A stretch of DNA of 5,702 bases from Comamonadaceae bacterium (GTDB lineage: Bacteria > Pseudomonadota > Gammaproteobacteria > Burkholderiales > Burkholderiaceae_C): positions 1-5,702 of the forward strand of contig CANCAO010000127.1 in assembly GCA_947374105.1 (NCBI GenBank). The letters run 5' to 3'. Positions 5,553 through 5,702 of the stretch are shown in pieces (positions within the stretch are counted from its first letter, which is position 1; each line of letters opens with the position of its first letter). A program made the translations under genes and the position numbers. The notes beneath the pieces were generated by a model, which saw nothing but the letters and a program-made list of their open reading frames with translations, was not told where the DNA came from and did no database searches.

Positions 5553-5702
5553 TCACTGACTCTGACTCTGGCTCTGGCTCTGGCTCTGAGTTTGCGCCTG
5601 ATTTACAGACGCGTTCTGTTCCTGCATCGGGGGTAGACGGTTGGCCAGAGTATCGCGCTGCTCGTGCGGCACGGGTTCCACGGTCACGGCCACTGTCAGG
5701 AT
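5553..5702 (-). CDS. unrecognised protein, C-terminal 49 residues with Ser-Gln repeat tail (partial)
   Basis: One minus-strand frame is open from the window edge to a TGA at 5553-5555, followed two codons later by an in-frame TAA at 5547-5549. It encodes 49 residues: a short hydrophobic, strand-like piece (ILTVAVTVEPVP), a polar stretch (HEQRDTLANRLPPMQEQN) and a tail ending TQSQSQSQSQSQ. Third-position GC over the first 38 codons is about 68% by hand count, in keeping with the neighbouring genes. A competing minus-strand frame is also open but has about 40% third-position GC and would run well into the VOC gene, so I prefer this one. I do not recognise the family, and the start and most of the protein lie beyond the window. 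The stop sits 6 bases from the VOC stop, so the two genes converge with no room for a separate terminator between them. Confidence 0.65.
   Translation of the reverse strand: MLTVAVTVEPVPHEQRDTLANRLPPMQEQNASVNQAQTQSQSQSQSQSQ
5556..5591. repeat. hexanucleotide tandem repeat, six units (CTGRCT type)
   Basis: Six 6-base units lie in tandem: CTGACT twice, CTGGCT three times, then CTGAGT. On the minus strand each unit encodes a Ser-Gln pair (Thr-Gln in the outermost), giving the SQ tail of the partial gene. Because the unit is 6 bases, gain or loss of copies would lengthen or shorten the tail without shifting the frame. The single-base differences between units suggest an older expansion rather than a very recent one. 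Confidence 0.85.

Overview
The window looks like a chromosomal segment from a Gram-negative betaproteobacterium, probably Burkholderiales/Comamonadaceae. This is an inference from the moderately high GC of most genes, the housekeeping-style gene set, and a decayed copy of a short intergenic repeat whose translated hallmark (VIPAQ...IQ) is familiar from that group. No database search was possible. There are no RNA genes, insertion sequences, CRISPR arrays or phage genes that I can support.

Layout. (1) 1-381, plus strand: the C-terminal part of an alpha/beta hydrolase (esterase-like), cut by the window edge. (2) 403-1686, minus strand: an amidase-signature hydrolase, convergent with the first gene across a 21-base gap. 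(3) 1687-1862: a 176-base AT-richer divergent intergenic region with a 9-bp inverted repeat. (4) 1863-3137, plus strand: a DUF3391 + HD-GYP-like protein with substitutions at several signature residues and a lower GC than its neighbours. (5) 3165-3857 and 3860-4693, plus strand: a FrnE-type DsbA-family thiol oxidoreductase and a DODA-type (LigB-like, class III) extradiol dioxygenase, separated by 2 bases and very probably translationally coupled. (6) 4694-4772: an intergenic gap with a possible promoter and the decayed repeat. (7) 4773-5546, plus strand: a two-domain VOC (glyoxalase/bleomycin-resistance fold) protein. (8) 5553-5702, minus strand: the C-terminus of an unrecognised gene ending in an Ser-Gln repeat tail encoded by a hexanucleotide repeat, convergent with the VOC gene.

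How the genes may work together. Genes 4-6 run in the same direction with short gaps (27 and 2 bases), so they may share a transcript led by the HD-GYP-like gene. The oxidoreductase/dioxygenase pair is the tightest functional unit. No complete pathway can be read from the window. The remaining genes are single-enzyme cytoplasmic hydrolases or VOC proteins with unknown substrates. The most unusual items are the degenerate HD-GYP-like protein, the coupled FrnE-DODA pair, and the SQ-tail partial gene at the right edge. I see no convincing evidence of a wholly new multi-gene system.
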